Assembly (NCBI GenBank): GCA_965208815.1
Contig: OZ242357.1
Span: 2,170,001 to 2,234,000 of the forward strand
DNA: 64,000 nucleotides
Source of the DNA: Bin55 sp009840545
GTDB lineage: Bacteria > Pseudomonadota > Gammaproteobacteria > Pseudomonadales > Azotimanducaceae
Direction of reading: 5' to 3'
Shown here: positions 18,203 to 27,149 of the stretch, piece by piece
Layout of the letters: every line of letters starts with the position of its first letter
Position numbering within the stretch: the first letter of the stretch is position 1
Made by a program: the position numbers and the translations under genes
The notes under the pieces: model-generated
Seen by the model: the letters and a program-made list of their open reading frames with translations, nothing else
Told to the model about the DNA's origin: nothing
The model's database searches: none

Positions 18203-19131
18203 TCGAGTCGCACCCTAGGATCGATGACGGCGTAGAGAATGTCTACCAGAATGACCATCAGCACGAGAAATGCACCGTAAAAGACTGTAGTACCCATGAT
18301 CACGCCATAGTCGTTCTGTTGCACCGCTAGGACGAAATATCTTCCCAAGCCGGGAATTCCAAAGACATTCTCAACAACAAACCCACCCGTAGTGATTCCA
18401 GCAATTGATGGTCCCAATACGGTTACGACCGGTAGTACAGCGTTGCGTAGCTGGTGTCGCGAGAAGATTTGCGCCATCGGCACTCCTTTTGCTTTTGCTG
18501 TACGCACAAAGTCCGAGGAGACAATTTCCAGCATCGACGTCCTCATAAGCCGTGTCAGGAACGCCATGGTTCCTAGACCTAGAACAAGGGCTGGAATTAG
18601 CATGTGCGCAACGGTTCCCCATCCTGCAACCGGCAAGACTTCAAACCCGGCCAAGTTGTTCATGGTTACAAGTACAAGCTGACCAACGGTGGCAAAAACA
18701 AATGAAGGAACCGATATTCCCAATATGACAAGCAAAATGATCACTATGTCGGGCCACCTGTTTCGGTAGAGGGCAGTCAGAGCACCCCACAGAATTCCCC
18801 CAAATCCGGCGATCACAATAGCGAGAATTCCCAGAATCGCCGAAACCGGGAAATGGTCGCGGATGATCTCGTTGACTCGACGGTTTTCGTGTACAAACGA
18901 CAATCCAAAGTCGCCCTGGATCATGTTTCGCATGTAGATGAAATACTGTTCGACGACCGGTTTGTCCAACCCCAATTTTTCCTCGAGATTCGCTCGAATT
19001 TTCTCGGAAACCGCCTTGTCGTCTGCGAGAGGATCGCCCGGCAGGTTGTGCATGACGAAGAAAGTCACCGTCGCGATGAACCAGACCGTGATGACACCCT
19101 GTAGGAGTCGCCAGAGAACGTAGCGGGTCAT
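18199..19131 (-). CDS. oppB: oligopeptide ABC transporter permease OppB
   Basis: Inner-membrane permease of 310 residues with six predicted helices. The opening TRYVLWRLLQGVITVWFIATVTFFVMHNLPGDP is characteristic of OppB/DppB, and the binding-protein-dependent transport motif near the end, RTAKAKGVPMAQIFSRHQLRNA, contacts the ATPases. It starts six bases after the oppA stop and its stop overlaps the oppC start. It is of ordinary length, unlike its partner OppC. Confidence 0.94.
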   Translation of the reverse strand: MTRYVLWRLLQGVITVWFIATVTFFVMHNLPGDPLADDKAVSEKIRANLEEKLGLDKPVVEQYFIYMRNMIQGDFGLSFVHENRRVNEIIRDHFPVSAILGILAIVIAGFGGILWGALTALYRNRWPDIVIILLVILGISVPSFVFATVGQLVLVTMNNLAGFEVLPVAGWGTVAHMLIPALVLGLGTMAFLTRLMRTSMLEIVSSDFVRTAKAKGVPMAQIFSRHQLRNAVLPVVTVLGPSIAGITTGGFVVENVFGIPGLGRYFVLAVQQNDYGVIMGTTVFYGAFLVLMVILVDILYAVIDPRVRLE

Positions 19132-19137
19132 CGAACT

Positions 19138-20844
19138 TTAGTCTTCAGTATCACTCGCGATATAAGCTCGCGTGTAGTCAGGATCCAAGCCAACAGCTCG
19201 TCGAGTGACTCCTTTTACGCGATCGTCCGAAACGTACACACTCCCTCGTTCATATTGAACGAGAATGGCCACATCGTCATGCAAGAGCTGTTGAACTCGA
19301 TCCATTGCTTCCATCCGTTCAACAGGGTCACTTGAACTCTGAGCAATTGCTACGTGTCGATCCACTTCCGCGTTTGCATAGCGTCCTCGATTGTTCAGAT
19401 TCCAGGAAGCAAAGAGATCACCAAACGTCATGACATCGTGATAGTCAGGTCCCCATCCGGCCGCTACGATGTCGAACTCGCCGGTAGTCATTTTTTCGAG
19501 TCGAAGCTTGAAGATTTGCTTGTCAATCTTGACTTCAATACCAAGCTTCTCTTTCCACAATCTCTGGTAGTACTCAGACTGCTTGTTAGAGACGGGATTG
19601 TCGCCGGACAACAGAACTAGTGGCGGAAGTTCGTCTACTCCAAGTTCCTCGATCGCCATTGCCAAGTGCTCACGAGCCTTTTCTTCGTTGATGATGTACT
19701 TAGGACCCGGGTACTCATCTCGAAATCGTCCCTCCACACCATTGAGCCACACTGGAAAGATCGATTCGCCAGGAAGGTTGCCGGGAAGCTTCAAGACCTT
19801 GTAGACCAACTCAGATGGATTGTGTACCAACTGAAGAGCTCTTCGTAGGTTGTAGTTCGACGTGATCCGATCAGGTCGGTGGTTGATTTCAAGAAAGAAC
19901 ACGGAGCCGTCGTTGTGCTGCTTGATGTGCCACCGATTTCTTAGTGCTCGATCGAGATTCTCAGAATTGAGCCCAGCGTAGACGATTTTGTTTGTTGCAA
20001 AGAGATTCAGCGTTGCGTTGGCATCCGACAAAATATATGCATAGTCGATAGCGTCGAGTCTTGTCTGGTCCCGATTCCAATAGAGCTCGTTCTTCTCTAA
20101 GCGAAGGCTTGCATCGTGTACCCATTTCGTAATCTTGAACGGACCGTTGTAAATAAGGGTGTGCGCTTCTGCTCCATACCCTCCATCCGTCGACCTATAG
20201 AACTCTTCGTTGATTGGGTAGTAGGTGGGAAACGCGAGCAACTTCAGAAAGTACGCCGTGGGTTGCTCCAACTCGATCTCAAGAGTATGGTCGTCAACTG
20301 CCTTGGCCCCAAGTTCTCCAGGTTCAATCTCGCCTTCATTGATTCCTGTTGCATTCTTGATTGGGAACAAGATGAACGCGTATTGCGAAGCCGTGTCTGG
20401 ATTAAGCGCTGTCTGCCAAGCAAACACAAAATCATGCGCGGTTACGGGAGTTCCGTTACTCCAGTAAGCGTCATTGCGCAAGTGAAACGTGCCTCCATTC
20501 TCATCCACGTCCCATGACTCCGCCATTCCCGGAACGAGCTCATTGTCCGGTCCGTAACGTAGCAGCCCTTCCATGGTGTGTCCCAACAGCATGCCGGACA
20601 CCATATCGGTTGCCCGTGTCGAATCGAGTTGAGGAGGTTCCGTGCTGAGCGCTAACGTGATCGTGTTAGTAGCGTAATCCACCGCCTGAGTGGAGCGGGT
20701 ACCCGCTGCGGAATAGGAAGTCACCCAACCCAGCATCGCTAGTAGCAAGACGAAAAAGAGGAGCCCAACGAGACCGTACTTGGCGAGCTGCCATGCCGAA
20801 CTTACGCTAACAGGTTCAGCGGCACCTTGGGTGGTATCTGTCAT
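19138..20844 (-). CDS. oppA: peptide-binding protein OppA (SBP family 5), membrane anchored
   Basis: Solute-binding protein of 568 residues for peptides or similar ligands. The mature part has family 5 landmarks: LALSTEPPQLDSTRATDM, a WDVDENGGTFHLRNDAYWSNGTPVTAHDFVFAWQ region (the signature area of the family) and YNGPFKITKWVHDASLRLEKN. The N terminus has about 22 polar residues before a long hydrophobic segment (residues 28-45, GLVGLLFFVLLLAMLGWV) with no lipobox, so it is probably held by an uncleaved anchor. It starts eight bases after the VWA gene and GAGG lies before its ATG, making it part of the same operon. Confidence 0.92.
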   Translation of the reverse strand: MTDTTQGAAEPVSVSSAWQLAKYGLVGLLFFVLLLAMLGWVTSYSAAGTRSTQAVDYATNTITLALSTEPPQLDSTRATDMVSGMLLGHTMEGLLRYGPDNELVPGMAESWDVDENGGTFHLRNDAYWSNGTPVTAHDFVFAWQTALNPDTASQYAFILFPIKNATGINEGEIEPGELGAKAVDDHTLEIELEQPTAYFLKLLAFPTYYPINEEFYRSTDGGYGAEAHTLIYNGPFKITKWVHDASLRLEKNELYWNRDQTRLDAIDYAYILSDANATLNLFATNKIVYAGLNSENLDRALRNRWHIKQHNDGSVFFLEINHRPDRITSNYNLRRALQLVHNPSELVYKVLKLPGNLPGESIFPVWLNGVEGRFRDEYPGPKYIINEEKAREHLAMAIEELGVDELPPLVLLSGDNPVSNKQSEYYQRLWKEKLGIEVKIDKQIFKLRLEKMTTGEFDIVAAGWGPDYHDVMTFGDLFASWNLNNRGRYANAEVDRHVAIAQSSSDPVERMEAMDRVQQLLHDDVAILVQYERGSVYVSDDRVKGVTRRAVGLDPDYTRAYIASDTED

Positions 20845-20852
20845 TTCGACCT

Positions 20853-22325
20853 CTACTGAACTGTTCGAAGCAAGTTGCCAACTACGCGCTCCAAGTGAAT
20901 GAGCGAATTACATTCCTCTGCCTGATGCACGTAGGGCGTGTACTTCCTCATGATAGCGTCTCCAGTGTTCCAAGTACTGCGAGATTCGGGATTTAGCCAA
21001 ATCACTCGTTTGGACATGTCATACAGCTCTTTCAGGACGCTCTGCTGAGCATCTCCATAGTTGTTTCTGGCATCTCCCAATATGATGACGGTGGTGCGAT
21101 TGTCGATGTCGGACAAGCACTTCTTTCGAAAATCAAGCAGTGCCTGTCCGTAGTCTGTCGAACCCCCACCGAAGTCACGCAATGTCTTAGCAATAGCATC
21201 TTCAAGTGAATTACGCTCGAAAAGCTCGGTGACCTCTCCAAGATCCGACGAAAAGGCGAAGGAACGCACCTTCGGCATGACTTCTTCAAGACTGTAGAGG
21301 AACATGAGCATGAACCTCGCATAGTTCGCGACCGATCCACTAACGTCGCAAATTGCAAAGACACATGGACGATCCACCTTTACGGATTTCCAATGCAGGT
21401 CGAATATGTGCCCGTCGTAGCTCATGTTGTTTCTAAGCGTTCTGGAAACATTGAGCACACCACGCTTGTACACCTTCTTTCTGCGGGAATGCAACGAGAC
21501 TAGCTTTTTTGCCATGCGATACACAATTTCCTGCACCAGGCGGAAGTTGCGGTGTTCGATGTTGGACAGCTTGACTTTACGCAGCAACTCCTCTCGTAGC
21601 TTGAAGCCGTGGGCATCTGCATAGAGTAGAAACTGCTTCTCTACGTAATCACGGACTTGTTCGCGTAGCCAATCCTGTCTGTGCTTTAGTTCCCGACCTA
21701 GTCTTCGCACGGGCAGATCTTCACTCGTCTTAGCGGAATTGATTTCTCGCTGCAGATCGGCAAGACCCATTTCCTCGAGAATTCTTCGTGTATACAGACC
21801 TTTTTGAGTAAACACTTGAATTTCTTGGAGTTTTACTTCCTTTGCCGCAGCGGCAACTTGAACGTTGAGTTCAACTCGGTCGTTTTGCATTAGCAATACA
21901 CCCAATCTGGATGTCGGGTCAGCAAGAGGACCGCGCCCAAGATTTTCAGCGAATTCATCCTCACTCTCTTCGCGTGCCTCGCCACTACCACCTGACCCGC
22001 GTGGGGGACTGCCTGTCCTCAACCCTTGGCCAGTACCCGATCCTTCTCCTGAATTGTCTGATTCATCGGGTTCGTCCTCGTCTGAGTCTGTCTGTCGCGC
22101 TCCGGAAATGTCGTGGAACTTGAAGAACTCTTCAAACGTATTTTCAAAGGTTTCCTTTTCATCCAGAGTCTTGGGAAGCACAAGCGACAGCGTGTTCTTC
22201 AGAAACTCTCGATCGTGATATCCCGTCAGTTCAACAGCGCTTAAGGCGTCAAGGGTTTCGGCCGGTGAAATTCGAACTTCTGCTGTTCGAAGTGCTGAGA
22301 TAAAGCTAGTAAGAGTGCGATCCAT
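20853..22325 (-). CDS. VWA-domain protein, CoxE-like partner of MoxR
   Basis: A 490-residue cytoplasmic protein. An N-terminal helical part (residues 1-70) is followed by a low-complexity acidic/Gly/Ser linker at about residues 98-150, then a C-terminal VWA domain with the metal site DVSGS near residue 330 in a VFAICDVSGSVANYARFMLMF context, plus GGGSTDYGQAL and VIILGDARNNYGD. It belongs with CoxE-like VWA proteins that work with MoxR AAA+ ATPases to remodel or metallate client proteins. The MoxR gene is 26 bases upstream and oppA is eight bases downstream. The client is not known. Confidence 0.88.
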   Translation of the reverse strand: MDRTLTSFISALRTAEVRISPAETLDALSAVELTGYHDREFLKNTLSLVLPKTLDEKETFENTFEEFFKFHDISGARQTDSDEDEPDESDNSGEGSGTGQGLRTGSPPRGSGGSGEAREESEDEFAENLGRGPLADPTSRLGVLLMQNDRVELNVQVAAAAKEVKLQEIQVFTQKGLYTRRILEEMGLADLQREINSAKTSEDLPVRRLGRELKHRQDWLREQVRDYVEKQFLLYADAHGFKLREELLRKVKLSNIEHRNFRLVQEIVYRMAKKLVSLHSRRKKVYKRGVLNVSRTLRNNMSYDGHIFDLHWKSVKVDRPCVFAICDVSGSVANYARFMLMFLYSLEEVMPKVRSFAFSSDLGEVTELFERNSLEDAIAKTLRDFGGGSTDYGQALLDFRKKCLSDIDNRTTVIILGDARNNYGDAQQSVLKELYDMSKRVIWLNPESRSTWNTGDAIMRKYTPYVHQAEECNSLIHLERVVGNLLRTVQ

Positions 22326-22351
22326 TCTTCTGACTTCTCACACGTGCTTGA

Positions 22352-23362
22352 TCACGCATTGACTGCTTTGTTGGTGATCGAAGGTATGTCAGTATTGATG
22401 TTGTCGATGTCTTCCTGGAACTTCAGGATGACGTTGAGCGTTTCACGAACGAGATCCGGGTCTAGCGACTCGGTGTGAAGAAGCAGTAGCGTTCTTGCCC
22501 AGTCGATCGTTTCGCTAATGGCGGGGACCTTCTTTAAGTCCATATCGCGCAATTCTTGAATGAATGCAACTAGCTGCTTACGGAGTTGCTCAGGGATTTC
22601 TGGCACTCGGGCGTGAATGATTCGTTGCTCAAGTTCCATGTCAGGAAACGGAATGTAGAGATGTAAGCATCTTCGTTTCAATGCATCGGAGATCTCTCGA
22701 GTGTTGTTGCTCGTCAGAAAGACCATTGGTGGTTCTCGCCGTGCTTTAACCGTACCAATTTCAGGAATAGAGACCTGAAAGTCCGAGAGAATCTCGAGGA
22801 GCAGCGACTCGAACTCGTGGTCAGACTTGTCCACTTCGTCAATCAGAAGGACACATCCGTCTTCTTCCTGCAATGCCTTCAAGAGCGGGCGTGGTTCCAT
22901 AAATTCCTGAGAAAAGAAAATGTCCCCAAATTCATGCAATCGATTGACCGACTCCGCAAAACCCTGAGCACCCTGAAGAACCTCGTTAAGAGTTTCCTTT
23001 AGGACTTGAGTGTAGAGAAGCTGCTTGCCGTACTTCCATTCGTAAATGGCTTTGGCTTCGTCTAGACCCTCGTAGCATTGCAACCTTATTAGAGGTAACT
23101 GAAACATATCCGCAGTCGTCTTTGCCAATTCCGTCTTGCCGACTCCCGGAGGACCTTCGATTAGAACGGGTTTGCGCAAGTGATACGCAAGATAGACAGC
23201 CGTCGCGATCTGGTTGCTGCAAATGTATCGATGGTCCTCGAAGTTGTTCTTCAACGAATCGACAGATTCAGCCAATTTTTGAATTTCGGTCAAAGCACTC
23301 TCGTCGTCGCGTGAAAGGGACCCTTGTGTGAGTTGGGCTGGGTTTGAACAAGATTCACTCAA
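22352..23362 (-). CDS. MoxR-family AAA+ ATPase
   Basis: A 336-residue MoxR ATPase with Walker A GPPGVGKTELAKT near residue 74, Walker B VLLIDEVDKSD, sensor 1 FLTSNNTREIS, and an arginine-finger/lid area with ALKRRCLHLYIPFPD. These proteins act as chaperones with VWA partners, which here is encoded immediately downstream. The start is TTG at 23362, and the sequence TTGA makes it overlap the stop of the upstream enoyl-CoA hydratase gene by four bases, a layout that suggests translational coupling and supports the rare start codon. Confidence 0.9.
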   Translation of the reverse strand: MSESCSNPAQLTQGSLSRDDESALTEIQKLAESVDSLKNNFEDHRYICSNQIATAVYLAYHLRKPVLIEGPPGVGKTELAKTTADMFQLPLIRLQCYEGLDEAKAIYEWKYGKQLLYTQVLKETLNEVLQGAQGFAESVNRLHEFGDIFFSQEFMEPRPLLKALQEEDGCVLLIDEVDKSDHEFESLLLEILSDFQVSIPEIGTVKARREPPMVFLTSNNTREISDALKRRCLHLYIPFPDMELEQRIIHARVPEIPEQLRKQLVAFIQELRDMDLKKVPAISETIDWARTLLLLHTESLDPDLVRETLNVILKFQEDIDNINTDIPSITNKAVNA

Positions 23363-24159
23363 GTACCCGAAAAGTTTGCAGTTCTTTTCTCCATAAATGA
23401 CGACACACCTTCTTTATGGTCGTTGGTTTGTGCACATCGCAAGTGCGATACAGCCTCTTTCTCAAGCAATGTCATGAAGTCAGAAACCGAAGACTGATTG
23501 ATATTCTGTTTCATCCATCGGTAACTGACCAAAGGTCCGTTGGCGATGCGCGCTGCAAGCTCGTGTACTTCTTCTGAAAAGGATTCTGCTGGCAAGACCC
23601 GATTTACCAGTCCAATTCGCAACGCCTCGTCAGCGTCGATGATGTCGGGAAGAAAGAAGAGCTCTTTTGCTTTGGCCTCGCCCAGTAATCGAGTGAGCTG
23701 CCATGTTGTGCCAAAGTCCCCTCCTAAGCCAACGTTGGCAAAGGCGGTGCCGAACTTTCCCTTTGTGGATGAGAATCGGAGGTCGCATGAGGCCGCGATT
23801 CCCAGCCCTGCTCCCACTGCATGGCCATTAACAGCTGCAATCGTCACTTTGGGAATGGTGTGCAGCAAGTAAGGAAACAGGTGACGCTCTCTTTGGCGAT
23901 CCACCGATTGTTCAAAAGTGAGCGGCTCGCCAGTAGGATCGGTACCGCCCATATTGCTGACATCGCCTCCCGCACAAAAGGCTCGACCTGCGCCCGTCAA
24001 CACTATTGCACCGATATTAGGATCTCTTACAGCGTCACCGAGTCTTCCAATTGCAGGAAACGACATGTTGTCCGCAATGGGATTTAATTTCGACGGATTG
24101 TTGAGAGTAATCGTGAGTACTTTGTCCGAAACATCGAACAATACTGCTTGGTCGCTCAT
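23359..24159 (-). CDS. enoyl-CoA hydratase/isomerase family protein
   Basis: Crotonase-fold enzyme of 266 residues acting on CoA thioesters. The oxyanion-hole segments are AGRAFCAGGDVSNM and AVNGHAVGAGLGIAASCDLRF. At the position of the hydratase glutamate the protein has GLGGDFGTTWQLTRLLG, with Asp as in PaaG-type isomerases, so isomerisation is more likely than simple hydration. The ATG at 24159 is preceded by GGAGGG at the proper distance; a TTG at 24171 lies within that site. First gene of the operon with MoxR, VWA and the Opp transporter. Confidence 0.88.
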   Translation of the reverse strand: MSDQAVLFDVSDKVLTITLNNPSKLNPIADNMSFPAIGRLGDAVRDPNIGAIVLTGAGRAFCAGGDVSNMGGTDPTGEPLTFEQSVDRQRERHLFPYLLHTIPKVTIAAVNGHAVGAGLGIAASCDLRFSSTKGKFGTAFANVGLGGDFGTTWQLTRLLGEAKAKELFFLPDIIDADEALRIGLVNRVLPAESFSEEVHELAARIANGPLVSYRWMKQNINQSSVSDFMTLLEKEAVSHLRCAQTNDHKEGVSSFMEKRTANFSGT

Positions 24160-24275
24160 GGTTCCCTCCAATCGGCGATCACACGGTGCACGCCATTTTG
24201 CATAGAACCCAATTGGAACAGATGCACGATGCGTTAGTCTCGTGCTGAAGGGTAGGAACTAGATCGTTCCGCTAA

Positions 24276-25478
24276 TCAACCCGCCGCTTTTGCTAGGGCC
24301 TCTTCCTTAACTCGCTTGCGCTCCGAAGTGAGCGAATGATTGAATCCCGCGCCAGCCGGCCATACACCCGGATCAGCTTTTACGAACCTACACAGGTGTT
24401 TAGCATGATCCGAGAGAGTTTCCCAAATCTCTAATGGCATCGTTTTCTGGCCGCCTCGAGCGATCCACGGCGCGCCATATTCGACGTTAGGCAATGAGCG
24501 GATCTCTCTGCTCAGGTTCGGCGTCGCGCCGTGCCAGGCTCGATTGTCTCGAAATACTCCAGCTCCCGCTTTTGCGCCCACTAACGTGCACATGCGCATC
24601 CATTCAGGTTCTTCAGTTGGCGGAGGTGGGCGTCTAACAGCTTTATGGCTACCTGGAATCTGTCGAATTGGACCGTTTTCCCAAGTAAGGTCGCACATTA
24701 CAAAGTTTATCGTGATGATTGGTGGAGTGTGATCGACAATCTCCCGTTGCGTCCTTAGATCCAGTTCTTTGGTGCCCTCGCGTACCTGCATCTTAACGCC
24801 CAACTCCTCAGCTTGACTTCGACGGGGCTCTGGCACATTCTGATGTTCGCGCAGATCCATGTGCAAGTGTTGATACTCAACGGCGCCCGGCAAGCACAAG
24901 TCACCTCCGGCACCAGTAACCATATAGTTTCTATTGCCAAACAATGCTGTCAGCAAGGGTGTAGTTGTAGGCAAATCGACCATGGACGCCCATACAGCAT
25001 CATGAAGCATTTGGCGTGATGCCGAGGTTGTTCCATAGCTATAGCGATGTGGCAGGCGGGAGGTTTCGGTTATGTACTTACGTCCGTCATGGCCATCCGG
25101 CTCAAGGATTTCCTTCAGGACACGAGCCGATCCCTCGCGAAAACGAGCCAAAGTTTCTTCATCGAGAAGATTGTTGACTACAACAAAACCATCTCGAAAG
25201 AAAATCGTCTTTGCCTTTTCAATCTCGTGCGGCTCACAGATATCTAGCCCGGTATAGCCGTTGTATTTCTCAAGTTTCTCACGCAACTTGCAGACTTCGT
25301 AGTCGTCGTATAAGCGTTTCGAAGGCGAGTACGGATCTGCTACCCCAAAGTGTCTCTTTCGGTCGGTGACTACATTTCCTGCTTCATCCAGAGTCTCGTT
25401 GACTGGTGTATTTGCGCACCAACCAACCTCGGTTTCACCGAATACCTGCATGTTTTCAAGTTCGTTCTTGGCTTTCAC
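24276..25478 (-). CDS. phytanoyl-CoA dioxygenase (PhyH) family oxygenase
   Basis: Fe(II)/2-oxoglutarate oxygenase of 400 residues. The iron triad appears as HMD in YQHLHMDLREHQ and His in RAWHGATPNLSREIR, where the following Arg would bind 2-oxoglutarate. The upstream FFRDGFVVVNNLLDEETL is the usual PhyH opening, and IPGSHKAVRRPP follows the core strands. Substrates in this family range from phytanoyl-CoA to ectoine and halogenation targets, so specificity is open. GTG at 25478 is taken as the start since GAGGTGA sits six bases upstream; ATG at 25451 has no such site. It is 116 bases upstream of the echA-like gene on the same strand and may be separate. Confidence 0.85.
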   Translation of the reverse strand: MKAKNELENMQVFGETEVGWCANTPVNETLDEAGNVVTDRKRHFGVADPYSPSKRLYDDYEVCKLREKLEKYNGYTGLDICEPHEIEKAKTIFFRDGFVVVNNLLDEETLARFREGSARVLKEILEPDGHDGRKYITETSRLPHRYSYGTTSASRQMLHDAVWASMVDLPTTTPLLTALFGNRNYMVTGAGGDLCLPGAVEYQHLHMDLREHQNVPEPRRSQAEELGVKMQVREGTKELDLRTQREIVDHTPPIITINFVMCDLTWENGPIRQIPGSHKAVRRPPPPTEEPEWMRMCTLVGAKAGAGVFRDNRAWHGATPNLSREIRSLPNVEYGAPWIARGGQKTMPLEIWETLSDHAKHLCRFVKADPGVWPAGAGFNHSLTSERKRVKEEALAKAAG

Positions 25479-26125
25479 AATTGGTCACCTCAGATACTCT
25501 TACGAGAAATGTGCCTGAAGAAGTGCTGCCTGAACAGGGCGCAAACCAATTCTATCGCAACCTCCAAGCTGGTCTTGGTTCATTGATTCCGTACCTTCAC
25601 CACAAGTCTATTCTTCCAGCGAGAGTTCAATCATGTCGTGGCCAATTCAGGCCAGGAGTTACTGCCATCTGTTCAAGGAAATCGAACGGCAATGAATTTG
25701 TGAGACACTGCTGGACACTTGTTAGCCCACAGTCTCTATAGGACAGAGGCATATAAGGTAGCACGCTAGTACAACGTTAGTGGCAAATATATCCGAACCG
25801 GAACTAATGTATAGGATCTCCAATGAATCACCGCAAAACTGTACGTATCATCAGTTTATCGGCACTCATTTAGCGAAACGGTGTAGCAAGAAGAAGGATT
25901 TAAGGGTTCCTCGTCCCATCTGGACCTAATGGTCTTGCTGATACCAAAACCGGATTTACAGCAGGCGGGATTCGAGCCTAGTGGCACAGGTCATACACTA
26001 CGAACTCCTGCTTGCGACCCGTAGATTCGAGACAAACGAACTGAAATTCGTGCGCACAGAGGTATCTAATGGATTTAGTAAGATGAGAAACACTGCGTTT
26101 TCAATCGGTTTGGGAGACTCTCACA
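25479..26125 (+). other. intergenic region, no convincing gene; tRNA-like shards and a mini-ORF
   Basis: This 647-base gap separates divergent genes and should hold both promoters. I see a 16-codon frame at 25823-25873 (MNHRKTVRIISLSALI) that resembles a cut-off signal peptide and has AGGA upstream. At 25960-26012, AGCAGG and CCTGCT bracket sequence with pieces reminiscent of reversed tRNA text (GGGATTCGAGCC, CTCCTGCTTGCGACC), and GATTCGAG occurs at 25969 and 26024. No cloverleaf can be drawn. Stop codons break other frames. Confidence 0.4.
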
Positions 26126-27130
26126 GTGGCAACACCAGGCAGCAGCGAATGGCTTGATTTAGTACAAGAAGACATCATCGAGCCGGACCGCAGGATTATC
26201 GATCCCCACCACCATCTGTGGGAATCAGTATCCATGTGGGGTCGTTATGTACTCGAAGACCTATGGAACGACACCCAGTCGGGTCACAACATTGAAAAGA
26301 CGGTTTTTATCGATTGTCGCTCCAACTATCGAATGGACGCACCCGAACACATGCGGCCGATCGGAGAGACAGAATTCGTTGCTTCCGTAGCGGCGGAAAG
26401 CGCAAAGGATGATGAAAAGGCAACCATTGCGGCAATCGTTTCGCATGCCAACATGACCCTGGGCGACAGTGTGGAAGAAGTATTGAGTGCGCACGAAGAA
26501 GCTGGCAATGGCCTGTTTCGTGGGATTCGACACGCAGGTCCTCATGACACGACCGGCACGTTGACCAATCGAGGAAGTAGACAACCCTGTCCCTATACAC
26601 GAGCGGACTTTCAAGCTGGAGTACGCAGACTGGGACAACTTGGCTACACCTACGACACATGGCACTTTTATCACCAGAATCAAGAGTATTTCGAGCTCGC
26701 AAAGGCAGTTCCAGAAACGACAATGATTCTCGACCACTTCGGTACACCTCTCGGTGTTGGTGCTTACGCCGGGCGTCAAGAAGAGATTTTTGAACAATGG
26801 AAAGCAGATATTGCCGACATTGCACAATGTCCAAACGTCCATGCAAAGCTAGGCGGCATGGCGATGCCGGACAACGGATTTGGCTGGGACAAGAATCCCA
26901 CTCCTCCAACTTCTGATGAGTTTGCTGAAGCCCAGCGTCGCTACTATCTCCACACGATTGAATGTTTCGGACCACACCGTTGCATGTTCGAAAGTAATTT
27001 TCCGGTCGATCGACTCTCCATTTCGTACCACGTCCTCTGGAACGGACTCAAGAAGATCGTGAATGACTTCACGGAGGAAGAGAAAGACCAAATGTTCTAC
27101 GGCACCGCTGCTAGGGTCTACAGAATCTAG
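26126..27130 (+). CDS. amidohydrolase family protein (COG3618-type TIM-barrel metal hydrolase)
   Basis: A 334-residue cytoplasmic hydrolase of the amidohydrolase-2 family, whose members open lactones or decarboxylate aromatic and keto acids with one metal ion. The HxH motif is in IIDPHHHLWE near residue 27, a further His in MILDHFGTP, and the catalytic Asp in MFESNFPVDRLS near residue 290. Start is GTG at 26126 with GGGAG about a dozen bases upstream. It leads a plus-strand operon; the transporter binding-protein gene begins 19 bases after its stop, which hints that it works on an imported compound. Confidence 0.87.
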   Translation: MATPGSSEWLDLVQEDIIEPDRRIIDPHHHLWESVSMWGRYVLEDLWNDTQSGHNIEKTVFIDCRSNYRMDAPEHMRPIGETEFVASVAAESAKDDEKATIAAIVSHANMTLGDSVEEVLSAHEEAGNGLFRGIRHAGPHDTTGTLTNRGSRQPCPYTRADFQAGVRRLGQLGYTYDTWHFYHQNQEYFELAKAVPETTMILDHFGTPLGVGAYAGRQEEIFEQWKADIADIAQCPNVHAKLGGMAMPDNGFGWDKNPTPPTSDEFAEAQRRYYLHTIECFGPHRCMFESNFPVDRLSISYHVLWNGLKKIVNDFTEEEKDQMFYGTAARVYRI

Positions 27131-27149
27131 ACTCGTTCGGTTTCCACTA

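Noticed and set aside
25406..25741. 111-codon plus-strand frame
   Set aside because: Starts antisense to the PhyH gene; a middle part looks protein-like but the rest does not, and no family was seen.
25941..26040. functional tRNA gene on the minus strand
   Set aside because: T-arm-like and anticodon-like text is present, but stems do not pair and spacing is wrong.
26307..26975. 222-codon minus-strand frame
   Set aside because: Antisense to the amidohydrolase, whose HxH and Asp motifs make the plus frame certain.
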